A stretch of DNA of 64,000 nt from Otis tarda (Eukaryota > Chordata > Aves > Otidiformes > Otididae), in contig CM048554.1 in assembly GCA_026413225.1 (NCBI GenBank), positions 71,602,463 to 71,666,462 on the forward strand, in the 5' to 3' direction. Every line of letters starts with the position of its first letter. The stretch's first letter is position 1. The position numbers and the translations under genes were made by a program. This document shows, piece after piece, positions 1 to 12,600 of the stretch. The notes below the pieces were generated by a model, which worked only from the letters and a program-made list of their open reading frames with translations, was not told the origin of the DNA and did no database searches.

Positions 1-1464
1 TAGCACTGGTAGGACCCTGAAAACGGGATGATCTGAACCCATCTGAACTCAGCAGCTTAGTGGGTACTTTAGTGAAAAGGTGATCTTGAAGAGCAAGGAA
101 AAGATTCACCCCAGGATACAGCTTTTCTAGACTGTGTTTCCAGGAAGCCTGAAATTGTTTAATGGTCTTGGACTATGGGGACAAGCTTGTCTCATCAGTT
201 AAACATCTGTCTCTTTGCTTCTGTACTTTCCTGAGACAACTTACAGTAGTAGAGATACGACATTCAATCCATCACTGAAACAAGGAGCAGTGAGACAATG
301 TAGTTGTAGATAGTGATCAGATCAGGTCTCATATTTTAACCCACATGAGGGGATTTAGGACTCATTTTTCTTATCCTCTCACGAAGGGGGTCCCCTGGGC
401 CCCTGCATCACTGAAAGGCAAGCCAATAACTTCTATTAATCCATGCTGCTGACTACACTTTTTTCATATTCAGACAAGCCTATAGAGACTAAAGAGGTAC
501 ACCCACTCTCTTCTAAACCGTTAGGTAAGTACCAGTTATAGGTAACTATTAGCAAAGTTAATTGCCATAGATTATTTGATATCATGTTTCTTTATCACCT
601 TTTCCATTCCCTTGTACCTCAGCTCCTACCTTTGTCTTTTATGCATATACTTATCTCTTTCCTGAATACAATAGGTATTTCTATTTAAACTTCCTTCAGT
701 TTTTCTTTTCTTTTCTTTCTTAATAGCTGGGAGATCACAGGAGCTGCATTTTAATGCACCTTACCCATGGTGCAAAGCTTTATCAAAAGGCAAGTTGTGC
801 ACTGAAAATCCAGTTTGATTCCAGAAATCCTGTAACTGAGGGCTTTAAATTCATCAGCTGAAAAACAGGCCTATGGGCTGATTCTTAGCACTCACACACA
901 ATTTCTTTGTAGGTTCCTCAGCACCAATACATCCTGTTACATATAAGAAGACAACAGGTGGAAAAAAACCCAACATTGAAGTCAATGCCAAAATTGCTAC
1001 TTAAGTTAGTGGAGTGAGGATTTCATACTAAATCTGCAACCCAACGACACTCTGATGATCGACGTAATGGCTTATTTTTTTTTCTTCCTCAAACGAAAGG
1101 AAAGCATGCTGGTATGCTGGTAGGAACTCAGCAGGACTTTGGAGCTGCTGTTTCCCAAATAAGCTTTCTGCTTTTAATCCACTTCATGTTGGTATCTTGC
1201 CTCTGCATGACTCCTGAGGATTAAGCCCAGCAGGAACTGAGACATAAGGACTCTGTCTGACCATGCCTGACCCAGGGCTCTTCCTGTAGCAAACTCAACA
1301 TTTTGGTGCTGCTTCTGCAACAAGAGGAGGGTGAAAGACAGAGTAGCCACATCTTTTGGAAATGGTTGTTGAGGTTTAGCATTCTTTTCTATAGGAGTGA
1401 TGGGAAGAACAATTAAAAAAGGTTTCCTTTGGAAATGTCAGGGCCCTGAGGGCACGCATAGGCC
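1..1464. other. Intergenic, no gene seen
   Basis: AT-rich unique-looking sequence without a convincing reading frame or known repeat. A short TTTTC-type pyrimidine stretch lies near 700-720. No exon of a neighbouring gene was recognised. Confidence 0.6.
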
Positions 1465-1960
1465 TTAATGACCCTGACCAGCTGCATCTAGGGCCTCCCC
1501 ACACCCCTGTCCATGGGCCCAGGAGCTCAGTGTGGACCTGTCAGTCACCACCTGGGCTGTGCTGGAGCAGTGCCAGTCTCCCACCTCTGCCTCTGGCCCT
1601 GCCTCCTGGATGCACCTGCACCTACACTGCGGGCAGCCTGTCTCCTGGATGGCCCCTCTGGTCATGTATTGCAGCTTGTTTCCAGTCCTGCCTCTGGCCC
1701 TGCCCCTTGGATGAACTTCAGACCCATTTTGTAGCTTTGGCTCTGGTCCTGCCTCCAGCTCCCTCTGCTTTAGCTCCTGATCGGAGCCCCTGCATGGTCC
1801 CTGGCCCTGGTTCTTTGCTTTCCATATCAGGGGCTGTCCATGATCCCTGTTGCAGTCCTTGGTTCTGCCCACCATGGTCAGAGGCACCTACAGTGAGGGC
1901 ATGGCCTGCACTGGGGTCACCCTTGGGACCTAGCTCATCGTCCCACAGGGAGCAAGAAAA
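1465..1960. repeat. C/T-rich block with imperfect internal repeats, family unknown
   Basis: The composition shifts abruptly to C- and T-rich sequence. A phrase of the type CTCTGGCCCTGCCTCCTGGATG recurs in degenerate form near 1588, 1634, 1690 and 1740. Both strands are open over more than 100 codons here, which composition alone explains. It could be a decayed LTR or another mid-repetitive element; I do not recognise the family. Confidence 0.35.
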
Positions 1961-2213
1961 ACTACTTATATTTGATCATGAAAAACTAGCAATGTTGCTT
2001 CCTTATGAGGTCTCTGAGGAAAGGCAAGAAGAGGTTCCTCTTAGCATTAGAGTAGCAAGACTGTGGTAGGAAGGATGTGTAGTGACTGGATAAAGAGAAC
2101 AAGAAGCTCTGAAGTCTCATTAGCATCTTTGCAGGTAATCTAGTTTTCTGTCATCACTGCTTGATATGGCACATTCCAAGCACAACCCGATCTGCATCTT
2201 GAATAACATCTTT

Positions 2214-2367
2214 AAGTTGTGGATGCTTCATCCCTGGAAGTGTTCAAGGCCAGGTTGGATAGGGCTTTGAGTGACCTGGTCCAGTGGAAGGTGTCCCTGC
2301 CCAGAGCAGGGGGGTTGTAATTAGATGACCTTTAAGTCCCTTCCAACTCAAACCATTCTATGATTCT
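2214..2367 (+). mobile_element. CR1 LINE 3' fragment
   Basis: A 5'-truncated CR1 copy. It shows the usual 3' phrases (CATCCCTGGAAGTGTTCAAGG, GACCTTTAAGTCCCTTCCAACTC) and ends in ATTCTATGATTCTA, the octamer tail typical of bird CR1. It does not code. Confidence 0.9.
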
Positions 2368-5300
2368 AAGATTTGAGGAAAAACAATTTTATTTCCATCT
2401 GCATGTGTAGAGTTGAACAAATCAGTCAATGTATAGAAGAGTGACAACTGTTTGTACTCACTGGATAGTACTGTGAGACTACAGCTTCTTGAGGATCATA
2501 AAGACATTACTGTCTTTACGTTGAACTTGCACTGTCTTGTTTTACAGCCTTTATCATTCTGCAAGTTACAGACAAGCTTATTCAGTAAATACTACAGCTC
2601 TTGGAAGGAAGAAAAAGCACGTATTATAACTTCCATCAAACCTTCACACTGAATGCCGGCAATCTTCAGATATGTAGCTCTCCCTCAGTCTATCATGAAA
2701 ACACGTTTTTTTTATATCTTTCCTTCTCTTCCTCTGTATGTGTTTCAGCAGCAATGACCTTTTCCGTGTCTCGAAATACTGCCTTCAAATTGGTAGGGGT
2801 CAGCGCGTGAAGCAATGTGGCTTTTTGGGTGCAGGACTCTTCCAGAGGGTATTCATTAGGTTGATACACTTTGCATTTTGAAAAGTAACTCTGAAATGTA
2901 TTCTGCTTAGACTACCTTTCCCTAAACTGAATAGGGTGAGGAGATGCAATGCAAACACACATTACAACATTCCAAACTAAACAAAACCAGAATAAAATCT
3001 GTATTGAAACTGCGCAGAGCTGCTGCAAGGTTTTTAAGGTTTTTTTTGCTGCCCTAGGCAAATAAAAATTGCTATCCTCTTTCCTTATCAGTACTCACTC
3101 TCTTTCAAAATTTTCCACCCTGCCCTGTGCAGCTGTTACCTCTTTGGGTTCTGACAGATGTCCTCTGGGAAATCTTGTAGAGAGATCTAAATCCTCAGAT
3201 ATCTGCACTCTCCCTGTGCCAGGGAATGCCACTGCAGCAGCAGCAGTAGGAGAAGGGAACATGTGTCTGTGTTTCCACTGCCCTGACCCATAGTTTGAGC
3301 TATTAGTGCAAATCCAAGCAGTGGGCACCCTAACTAAGTGGAATTAACAACAAAGGGAAAACATATGCATCAAAAATTATAATATACGTCAAACTGTTAA
3401 AAACTACGGTCTTGCTCTTATTGGGTCAGTCCTTGTCCCTCTAAGTCTTTGACCCTCAGTCACCTCTTTTACAGCATACACCCCTGACACGACACTTGAG
3501 GAACATCAACCTTAGAACTGATGAAAGGAAAGGTTTCATGACACACATAGGACACATACAGATGTCAGATATATGCCACATTTGTCACACGTAACAGATT
3601 CTGGATATACAAAACAGGTTCCCACTTGCATATCTAGAGGTTCAAAATGCAATGACTTTTTCTCCGAATTCTGAGTAAAGTTCCTTGAAATCCCTGAAGC
3701 CTCCAGGTTCTTCATCAGAGCCTCATTAAAACACAAATCAGTGGGTTTAAACACAGGTATTACTGGCTGTGAAGTGCAGCAAAAGGGCAGCACATGCCTT
3801 CCCCAGGCAACATGTTTTGAAAAAAAATAAATTGATACGCCCACATTTGTCATTTCAACATTATTTATATTCTAAATACAATCTGTGAGACTGGGTAGCT
3901 TAAAAGGCAATTGTAGGTTTATTTTACAGTATTTCCTGTTAAAATGTCAGTAATTTTTTTTATTATTCTTACTACATCTTGCAATTTTTTTCAGAGTAAC
4001 TCTATGGAAATTATTTATAAGTATGAATTTATAAACAAAACAGCCTTAGGGAAAGCTGTCTTTCAGTATGTGTGAGACAGTAAATACAAAGAAAATACTT
4101 TTTTCTTAAAATTCAGTACATCTTGTATACTTTTCCAGGAAAATGCACAACTCTTTTAGAGACACATACATCTATCAGATTCACTTTTCAGCACTATTTT
4201 GTACCAGAAATACACATAACAAGGAAGGATTTTCCCTTTCCTTTTGTTTCTGTTTTGTGCTTATTTACAGTTAATGCACTGTATATGCAATTTATTTATG
4301 TATGTTTAGCATAAGCATGTTTGTGCATATCCATTGGCACTTTTTAAAAGGAGGCCTTACAATACCAGGAAGCCACATTGCTCACAAGATAGATTTTCAG
4401 AAAAATCTGACTTATTTAAAGCTGTCAGCATTTTTATGTTCAAAGCTGGATGCAGTTTTTGCCTACAGACAGTGAGTCAGAAAGAGCCAGTCCTGCAGCC
4501 TGTAAGAAGGTACGCAGGTCACGAACACTTTCCCTCCCAGGACAACAAAACCTCTCCTTTTCCTGTCACGTTGCTCAGTGGCTGACAGCATTGATGTCTC
4601 GTAGACTGGGGTGATAGAGCTTGGAAAGGCAGGAACACACTGGGAGGTTTGGGAGTGAACATTAACTTCTGCACACACTTCAGTCCTCTTCTTCTATACA
4701 TTTCAGTAGGCAACTCAGGAACATGCTTCTCCTGGGTTATCTTTCAAGCTCAGTGGACTCGTAACAGAGGCCCACAAGCCCTGCCTCTGGGAAGAGAAAG
4801 CACCCAGCAGGAGGAACACAGCAACTCACACACTGCAGAGCTCTTGTTTCTGGCTGCTTTTACTTCCATACTCTTCCGTTCAACAGAGAAGATTTTTAGG
4901 TGAATAAACCACATCACTCTGATGTGGTTCCAAGCTGAAACAAAGCTAAATTGGGTGCTTATGTGACCAGAAAGGGAGCTGGTTCAGGAGCTGGACCATG
5001 TGAAAATTAATCTTACTTAACAAAAAACACTAATTAGTTTTTGGCTGATCCTTGTTACAAAGCTATTTCCATGGATGTGACTGCCTACAGGAAGAAGGTG
5101 CAGGAACACGCAGCAAAGAGAAGACAGGACTGCAGCAGCTTAGCCTAGGTAAGCTTTGACTGCCACAGATCAGTTTTACTTCCAAGATAATTTAAGCCAA
5201 CGCAAGTCAAATGCTGCAATCCTGCCCAAAGCTTTGCATTTCTCTCTCATACCACTGCCCATAGTGTCCATATTGACCTTCTGACAAATCAGTTTGGAAG

Positions 5301-8182
5301 GCTTGCTTAATAGAAAACTAAATCAGAAAGAAAAAATATACAGTTCTCTGCCCCTTTCACTATCCAGACTAGCTCACAAAAGGGTAAGTAAAAATCCTGT
5401 GCCAAAGAAAAGAAAGGTGAGAGTGTGCAGCTGAGGGAAGGAAGGAAATACCATGGGACCGTAACAGCATCAACCTATTGATATTGATAGTGACTTCAGT
5501 CACTATGGTGTTGCATGCCAAGCTGTGGTTAAACAAACACCTTAAGCCAGAAGAAATTGGCACTGCTACCAAAAGCAGCAGCTCTGCCCACCACCCAGCC
5601 CCTGTCCTGGTGCCGGCACAGCCATTTGTGCTGCCCTCCAGCAAGTCTTATCAGAGAATTGATTCAATTTAAAAAAGCCATCTTTTCCAAAGATGAGTTT
5701 TCATTTGTATCAGAGGATGCACTGTACTTTTCACAATAAAGTGCTAAATCAGTGCTGACCTCTGGAATTTTTGGTACCTCTCTAATTTTGCACTATGACT
5801 ATGAAATAAGTACATTTAAATGGCTTCCACAGCAAGAACTCCGTGACTAGAGTTGATAACAAAACTGCACATAGAAGTAGTGCCTTACTGCCGTGTGCAA
5901 GGAATATCTTTTGAAGATTTTTTAACACCCATTTCCTAAAATTTAACAGCAACAACAAAAAAAGAAATCCATGTGGGCTTCTACATTAGAATGCAGTATT
6001 AAAAGATATGACCACATGACATTTATCAAATTATGCAACCATGTAGTTGCTATAACTGTAAGCACAGTTGAGGCATTTTATACTGATTACTTAATCCTAT
6101 ATACTTAGACTAATTTCACTGTGTCAATGGTCCAGTACATTTCTTATTACTTAGCTGTATTACTCTCAATTTCATTCCTCAAGAACGTATTTAAATAACA
6201 TTAATACATTTACGTACCACATATTTATTTTGTGTTAGCTACATAAATTTCCTTATGTAAAAAAGCAGGACATTAGGCAGTGAACTGTGAAACTAACTTG
6301 CACAAATAGGTGACCTATATTTGCCAGAAGATTTTCATTGCTTCTTCTTTCTCTACAGGTAATTTTAACATGCTCTGTACTTTCCACCTATGTGACTTCC
6401 ATGAGCACTGCATAGGAAATGGTCCCACACAGTATCACAAGTCATTATACTTTCTGTCTCAGATATGAGAAAAGATGTGTATGATATTAGTTAATGGAAG
6501 TGCATAAATCAAAGGGTGCATGATTACATGTGCTGACAACAGGATGTGCTTTTCTTGATATCTTCATATGCAGACATATATCCTTCCATATACTGATGCA
6601 AAGGATTTTCCAATGGAACTTTTTTTCCTTGTTGCCCAAGGCAGCTCTGAGGAGGAGCTCTGTAAACTTCAAACTTCTGAGCAGGAACTCAGATTGGCTA
6701 GAGCTACCTGCTGCCGGCACCAACTGAAGTCACCTCAGCAGAGCTGACAAGGGAGCACAGTGTCAGGCATCCCTGATGAGTCTGCCCAGGAGCAGCCCCC
6801 AGGCAAACCACAAGCTGGTTGGTGGTCAGGCAGTTGTGTGGCGAGATGGGAGGTACAGCACACTTCACCCTCAGCCATGTCAGAGACCACTCTTTCTGCA
6901 GAATATAGAACACAGAACTCCACATCGATATAGGTAGATATATAAATATGTAATTCCATAACTATAGAACTGCATCTTGAAGTTCTGTATCTCACCTCCT
7001 CAGATTTTCAATACACTTTGTAAAAGTCACTAGGTACTTCCCAAAGTCCTCAGAAAATTCTTCCAAACCTCGTAACTCCTGTGATTCATAACTGTATGTT
7101 TGCCCAGTCTTTCTCTAAGCATGTGAACTCCAAATGCATGACTAATAAATCTTTAAAAAAAAAAAATGGTGTGCTTTATTATTTTGAATATAGATAAAAT
7201 CCATAATCCACATCATTGTTGAAATTTCATAGTATTACCAAAAAGAAATTTAACAAGAAAATACATTCATTAAGACTATTTCATACCACATTTTCCTTTG
7301 CGATTTGGGCATCTTAACTGTATCTATACAGTCTGACATGCTTTTTAACTTTTAGTTTTAAAAAGTTGCAAGTTAGTTAGTCAAAATCTTTCTACCTATG
7401 ATTGTACACCTATGTCCATCTGATGGCATTTCAGTCATTCATAAATTCAGAAAATTACTGATGTCACTGAACAGTGCAATTGAAGCTTTCCATTTGCTTA
7501 TTTATCATTCAGGCAAAATGGATACACACATTAACTTAAGCCATTGCCTCTTTTTTGCAGTAGTATGTCAGAAATCAAGTTGAAGCTCGTATCCATTATT
7601 GTCTTCCCTCCATATATCAGATGTACAATTATCAGAAGACAAATTATATGCATCAGTGGGAAAGGACATTATTTTCTATAAGAAGAGCTATAAGTGGGTG
7701 GATGACTTTAGCCGTGACTGAACAAACTAATTTGTAGTATAGTACAGCAATGAGCAATCAACGAGTAAATTTGGGAAGCCTCCAATTGTTTGTGCTAAAA
7801 CTGTGTGGGCTGCCTCAGACTGGAGAGAGATACAGTTTTGAATGAATAAAAATTTGCTTTCTTCTCTCTATTTGGCCACTTCTTTCAGATTTCGGATGGA
7901 CCTGGCAGTTACCAGGCCTGACTTAAAATCATTTTAGAAATAAGGTGTGCTAGAAAGGATTGGCGATAATCAGAGTGGGAATAAGCATGCTGTGACCAGA
8001 CAGGGGCTTCATTTCAGCCCTTCCAGCCACCACATTTGAAAAGCATTATCCATATCACAACAGGCATTTGCAGGGTGCTCACACTTTGTTGTGGTGTTTG
8101 GGTAAAGCATCTGAACTCCAATTACGAAAAATTAGGAAAAAAATCCCTCTGAAAGTCAATGACTGTTAAGTAGGGATATACT
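2368..8182. other. Intergenic, no gene seen
   Basis: AT-rich sequence. Several reading frames of 60-105 codons occur on both strands without recognisable domains or neighbouring splice signals. Slightly more GC-rich patches lie at 5480-5650 and 6640-6870, but I could not assign them. Confidence 0.55.
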
Positions 8183-8627
8183 TGACAATCAGAGGGCTGG
8201 AGCACCTCTCCTATGAGGACAGGCTGATAGAGTTGGGGCTGTTCAGCCTGGAGAAGAGGAGGCTCCGGGGAGACCTGATAGCAGCCTTTCAGTACCTCAA
8301 GGGGGCCTACAGGAAAGACAGGGACAAACTCTTTAGCAGGGCCTGTTGTGATAGGATAAGAGGTAATAGTTTTAAAATAGAGGGAGGCAGATTCAGATTG
8401 GATATAAGGAAGCAAATTTTTACACTGAGGGTGGTAGAACACTGGCACAGGTTGCCCAGAGAGATGGTGGAAGCCCCATTTTTGGAAACATTCAAGGCCA
8501 GGCTGGATGAGGCTCTGAGCAACCTGATCTAGTTGGAGATGTCCCTGCTCCTTGCAGGGGGTTTGGACTAGATGGCCTTTAAAGGTCCCTTCCAACCCTA
8601 ATGATTCTATGACTCTATTATTCTATG
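8183..8627 (+). mobile_element. CR1 LINE 3' fragment
   Basis: A 5'-truncated CR1 keeping the C-terminal end of ORF2 and the 3' UTR. The plus-strand frame from 8182 contains [11 protein letters not shown] and [13 protein letters not shown], which recur in the other CR1 copies of this window. The element ends in degenerate ATTCTATG octamers and directly abuts the CpG island that follows. Confidence 0.93.
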
Positions 8628-8908
8628 GGTGTTGCGGGTGTCTGGGAACAAGCAGCAAGCCGAGCTGCATGTGCTTTTCCACGCAGAGCCAACTGAAGCA
8701 CCCACCATCCAGAGTCCTTCAGAAAGGATCAACGGGAAGCTCTCAGCCCGCTTTGGGACACACCTCGGGTTCTAGCAGTGCTTGCCGAGCCCACCGCCCG
8801 CCCGGAAGGCCGGTGACACCGAAGGCCGCACCCCCTCCACCGCCCGCCAACGGCTCCGCACCAGCCCCAACCAGCACGCAACCGCGGGCACCTGCTGTAA
8901 GCGTCAAG

Positions 8909-8918
8909 GCGCATGCGC
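8909..8918. promoter_or_regulatory. NRF1 site (palindrome)
   Basis: GCGCATGCGC is an exact match to the NRF1 consensus palindrome, inside the orphan CpG island. Occupancy is inferred. Confidence 0.6.
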
Positions 8919-8971
8919 GCACTTGGGGCGGCATGGGCGGGGCCCCACGGGCGCCCAGCAACGGGGAGGGG

Positions 8972-8985
8972 GTGATCATAGCAAC
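8972..8985 (+). promoter_or_regulatory. RFX X-box-like site
   Basis: GTGATC-AT-AGCAAC fits the X-box pattern GTNRCC(N0-3)RGYAAC with one mismatch in the left half. GCAAC half sites also occur nearby (8957-8962 and about 9206). X-boxes bind RFX factors and are common at ciliary gene promoters. Confidence 0.4.
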
Positions 8986-9013
8986 AGTCCCGGGTCGGCG
9001 GAAACGGCCGAGG

Positions 9014-9020
9014 CCGGAAG
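9014..9020 (+). promoter_or_regulatory. ETS/GABP-type core
   Basis: CCGGAAG lies about 100 bp from the NRF1 site in the same CpG island, as is common at TATA-less promoters. A short motif, so the assignment is tentative. Confidence 0.35.
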
Positions 9021-9086
9021 ACGGCGGCCCCGGGGACGTTGCGGCGCTGAGTCCTCTCCCGCCTCGTCCCGGTGGGCTGCGGCCCT

Positions 9087-9140
9087 GGGTAGGGCAGGGT
9101 AGGGTAGGGTAGGGTAGGGCAGGGTAGGGTAGGGTAGGGC
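9087..9140 (+). repeat. (AGGGT)n pentamer microsatellite
   Basis: About ten units of AGGGT, with two AGGGC variants, at the downstream part of the orphan CpG island. Evenly spaced GGG runs make it prone to G-quadruplex formation on the plus strand. Each GGGTAGGG also resembles a 5' splice site. Confidence 0.9.
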
Positions 9141-9345
9141 TGGGCTTGCTCCGTGGCCAGTCTCACAAGGGGTGGCTGCGTTGCTGCCGGGAGAGCCCGG
9201 AGCTTGGCAACGGGACGAGCGGGAGCGCGGCGGCCGCCTGGGGCGGCAGGCCGAAGGGGCGGCCCTGCTCCCCTCGCGTAGCGAACACGTCCCCGGCTTC
9301 GGGCTCACAGAGACTCCTGAATGAACCCTTTCTGGGAGGGGGCTG

Positions 9346-10700
9346 CATTGGAGAAGAACACAGGAGCAAACGCCACTGAGAACTTGAACGCGTGCAAGAA
9401 AGGGCTTATTTAAAATTGAACTGCGTTTTGTGCAATGAAACTGTTCACATGAGAGGGGTTTTATGATACTGTGCTTCCCCTGTGTAATCCAGCCTCGCTA
9501 AGTGCAGTGCGGCATCTCCAGAGAGGTCCTTCAGAAGGCAATTTTTCATTTTACTGCAGGTGATGTGAAATGGCCTGTCAGTACCGTGCAGGCTGGCGCT
9601 GTTTATTAGGAATATAGCCCCTGTGTAGAAGCTTTTCCATCATCCCGGGTGAGCCTGTAAGGAATATATGTGCAGGAGAGAGCACTAAGGTTTTGCCATG
9701 GTGCTAGAAAATGTCTCTTCAAGTTTTATTTTAAGTCTGGCTGAGAACTTTCATATTCACAAGCATCTTATGACTATAAACACCTTGAAAATAAGAACTC
9801 AAACCCTAATGTGTGGCTTGGTAAAGGAACCCGGTGTCAGGGATAGAGAAAGGTTACTTTTGCTCATAGTAGCCGCTGTCATGGATAGGTGCTTCAGACT
9901 GGGCTATTTCCTAAATTGCTGGCTTCAGCTACGATGCAACGCTGCAGTCCTGTGGGTACATAATAAAATTGTTTCCTAGATGAAGTCAGTTCTGTAACCC
10001 AGGGTGCCATCATTTCTTCTACAGAGAATATAAATGTTTTTTGTGGGTGTCGTGCACAAAGCTCATTGTGGCTAAAAATTTATTTCATTTATTTCTTTTT
10101 GTCCTCATGATGGCAGTCATGTAGCTGTTCATTGTTAGGGCAGATGGGCCGAAGTGTTACCTCCATCTCTGTGGTACCTGAGTTCAAGATCTGTCTACTT
10201 CTGTTCACATAAAAATGATACAAAAGTGGACACTGAACAGAACTAAAGAAAAGGTTGATCTGTCTGGGACTCTCCAAGGTATTCTTTACTGTGAAATGCC
10301 AACTGTATTCTGCTCCTGCCTCCAAAGTCTTAGCCGACTACATATTAATATGTAACCAGCATAAATGGGCACAACATTTCCTAAAATAATTCCTTCCATT
10401 GTCAGTCAAGGAAAGAAATAATTCATTCACCATGGCCCAACAATGTTCACTGAGACAGAGCAAAGACAGCCCCAGGTTACTGAAGTGACCTAGTTTCATC
10501 CTATATATTCACCACAGAGCAGCATTAAAAATTCTCTGACAAGTCAAACAAAGACTGCAATTTGAAAGTGGTAAATAGGAAGTTTTACAGCAGGAAGAGG
10601 CAGCCAAATAACATGGTTACTTTTAAAAAATACTGTAATATTACCTTGAAAAAACTTGAGTAGTTTTTATTACTGCAAGTGCTTGCAGAGGACAGTTCAT
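9346..10700. other. Intergenic downstream of the CpG island, no gene seen
   Basis: Unique sequence. A 93-codon plus frame (9698-9979) starts at CCATGG and is followed by AATAAA at 9962, but I recognise no domain. It could lie in a non-coding transcript from the upstream CpG island; that is speculation. Confidence 0.4.
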
Positions 10701-10956
10701 TCATAGAATCATACAGTCACAGGATCATAGAATGGTTTGGGTTGGAAGGGACCTTCAAAGGCCATCTAGTCCAACCCCCCTGCAAGGAGCAGGGACATCT
10801 CCAATCACATCAGGTTGCTCAGAGCCTCATCCAACCTGGCTTTGAATGTTTCCAGGAATGGGGCATGCACTACCTCTCTGGGCAACCTGTTCCAGTGTTC
10901 TACCACCCTCACTGTAAAAATGTTTATCCTAATATCTAATCTAAACAACAGTTCCT
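10701..10956 (-). mobile_element. CR1 LINE 3' fragment, reverse
   Basis: Minus-strand CR1. The plus strand begins with the reverse-complement tail (TCATAGAATCATACAG) and continues with CTAGTCCAACCCCCCTGCAA and GGGCAACCTGTTCCAGTGTT. It is 5'-truncated near the end of ORF2. Confidence 0.92.
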
Positions 10957-12251
10957 TCACATCCCTAAATTAATTAATTCTTGCTTGTATGGGAACCAGG
11001 AACGCGAGGCTGACATGGTGCCTCAGCCAATATCATCAAAGAGATCCCAGCTACTTTGTGTCAGTGTTTTTATTGTGAATTTCCTCTGCCAAAACCCTAC
11101 AAAAAGAACGGAGAAAGTTTACATCAGGCTGTAACCATTTTTGTAGTGTATCGATACAGTATTTAATACATAAGAAAAACACAATTTCCGACATCATTTG
11201 GGGCAACCTGAAAAATACCTTTTGTTTGATAACACTGCTTTCCTCCCAGCCTCGTGGGCAGTTGAAACATGTTCTTGGCATAAGCCTAAGTGTGTAGCTG
11301 ACTTGCTTCATGTCTGTACACAGGTGAGGTTGTAGAGAGGAGCCCTCTTTTAGTTCTGTCCTGCACTTTTCTGTTGCCAAGAGAGAGCAGAGCAGGTGAA
11401 TTTTCTGGTACCTCTGTTGTGAAGGATTGTTTAAGACAGTATTATGATGAGAAAGGTTCTATGTTGGAAACCTTAATTTAAAGGCCTGGATTAATCTTGT
11501 AGATCTTGGGCTGTCTAGCAAACATTATAAAGGGCTATGTGGCAAGATCTCTGCAGAAAGAGGTATCTTTCATCTTCTACGATGATTTTATATTAAAGCA
11601 TTTCTGCTGTCCTGGTCATCCTGCACATCTGGAAAGGAAGCACTTCTTTCTGTTACATAAAATTCTTTTGTGTTATACATACAGAAAGAAATCTGTCTGA
11701 GAAATAACTCTTCCCATCATCTTTTCACCTCCCACACAGACAGACTTAAAGGAAAAAAGCTTTCCATAAAGCTTGATTTAATTGAAAAAAAATCCATCTT
11801 TTCCTCTTTGCTGTCCTCCTCCTCTTGTTCCTCAAACGCTGGCAATAGAATTACCTCAGTTCTTAAATCAAGAGAAGCAAAATCACATGCAATAGCTGTG
11901 TTTTGTTAAATTATTATTTTAAGAGTATTATCTTTGTTTCAGATACTGTCCTTTTCTAGGAAAAGGAAACATTTATCGCTTAGGAGGATGAGTCAGGTAG
12001 TATGAGATGTGTTAAAAGCTGCAGGATAAATACCACCTATACTGCTGGTTAACCTAATAGCTACTTGCCAAAAGTGGGGTTCAACTGATCCTAACAAAAG
12101 CAAGGAATCAGAGGGAGAGACATGCCAGATAACCCTTTAATAAAACAACAACAACAAAAAAAACCCAACCCATAAATAATGCAAGCTAGTGCCTGTTGCT
12201 AATGCTTTCCTTTGAACCTAATCAGAATGGATTTGCAAATGCATTGTTGGA
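10957..12251. other. Intergenic, no gene seen
   Basis: AT-rich unique sequence, with an A/C-rich simple stretch at 12141-12168. Confidence 0.55.
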
Positions 12252-12600
12252 GCATGCTTAGCCTGGAGAACAGAAGGCTTTAGGGGATATCTAACAGCAA
12301 TGTGCTAAGACCTAGAAGGGGGTTATCAAGAAGATGGAGCCTTGTAGTGGTGCATGGCAGAAGAGCCTATGACAGTGGCATAAATTGAAACAAAAGAGGT
12401 TCAAGCTGGATGTAAGGAAAAACTTTCTCCATGAAGACAGTCAGGCAGCGTAGCAGCAGGCTGCTTGGAGTTGTGCTGCCTCCATCATTTGAGGTTTTCC
12501 AGCCCTGAGTAGGAAGAGCTTGGCCTCACAAGCTGAACCTGTTTGGGGCAGGAGGTTGGACTAGAGACCCCCTGAGGTCCTTGCTAACCTGAATTGCTCT
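12252..12600 (+). mobile_element. Old, diverged CR1 LINE fragment
   Basis: Degenerate CR1. Recognisable phrases are TTAGCCTGGAGAACAGAAGG, AAGCTGGATGTAAGGAAAAA and GGAGGTTGGACTAGAGACC. It lacks the octamer tail and is more diverged than other copies here, so it probably comes from an older subfamily. Confidence 0.75.

Larger units (their letters stand above)
8740..9345. promoter_or_regulatory. Orphan CpG island with promoter-type motifs
   Basis: A sharply bounded GC- and CpG-rich segment in AT-rich surroundings, about 19 kb upstream of the FAM184A start. Seen in it: a perfect NRF1 palindrome, an RFX X-box-like 14-mer, an ETS core, and a GGGCGG-type box near 8936. This combination is usual for bidirectional housekeeping or ciliary-gene promoters. 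No convincing coding exon is attached on either side. Arg/Pro/Ala-rich frames across it are composition artefacts. It may start a non-coding RNA, be a distal FAM184A promoter, or be a decayed promoter. Confidence 0.6.

Noticed and set aside
8552-9112. 186-codon and 145-codon frames over the 8.7-9.3 kb island
   Set aside because: Arg/Pro/Ala-rich frames on both strands, as expected from CpG-rich DNA. One starts inside a CR1.
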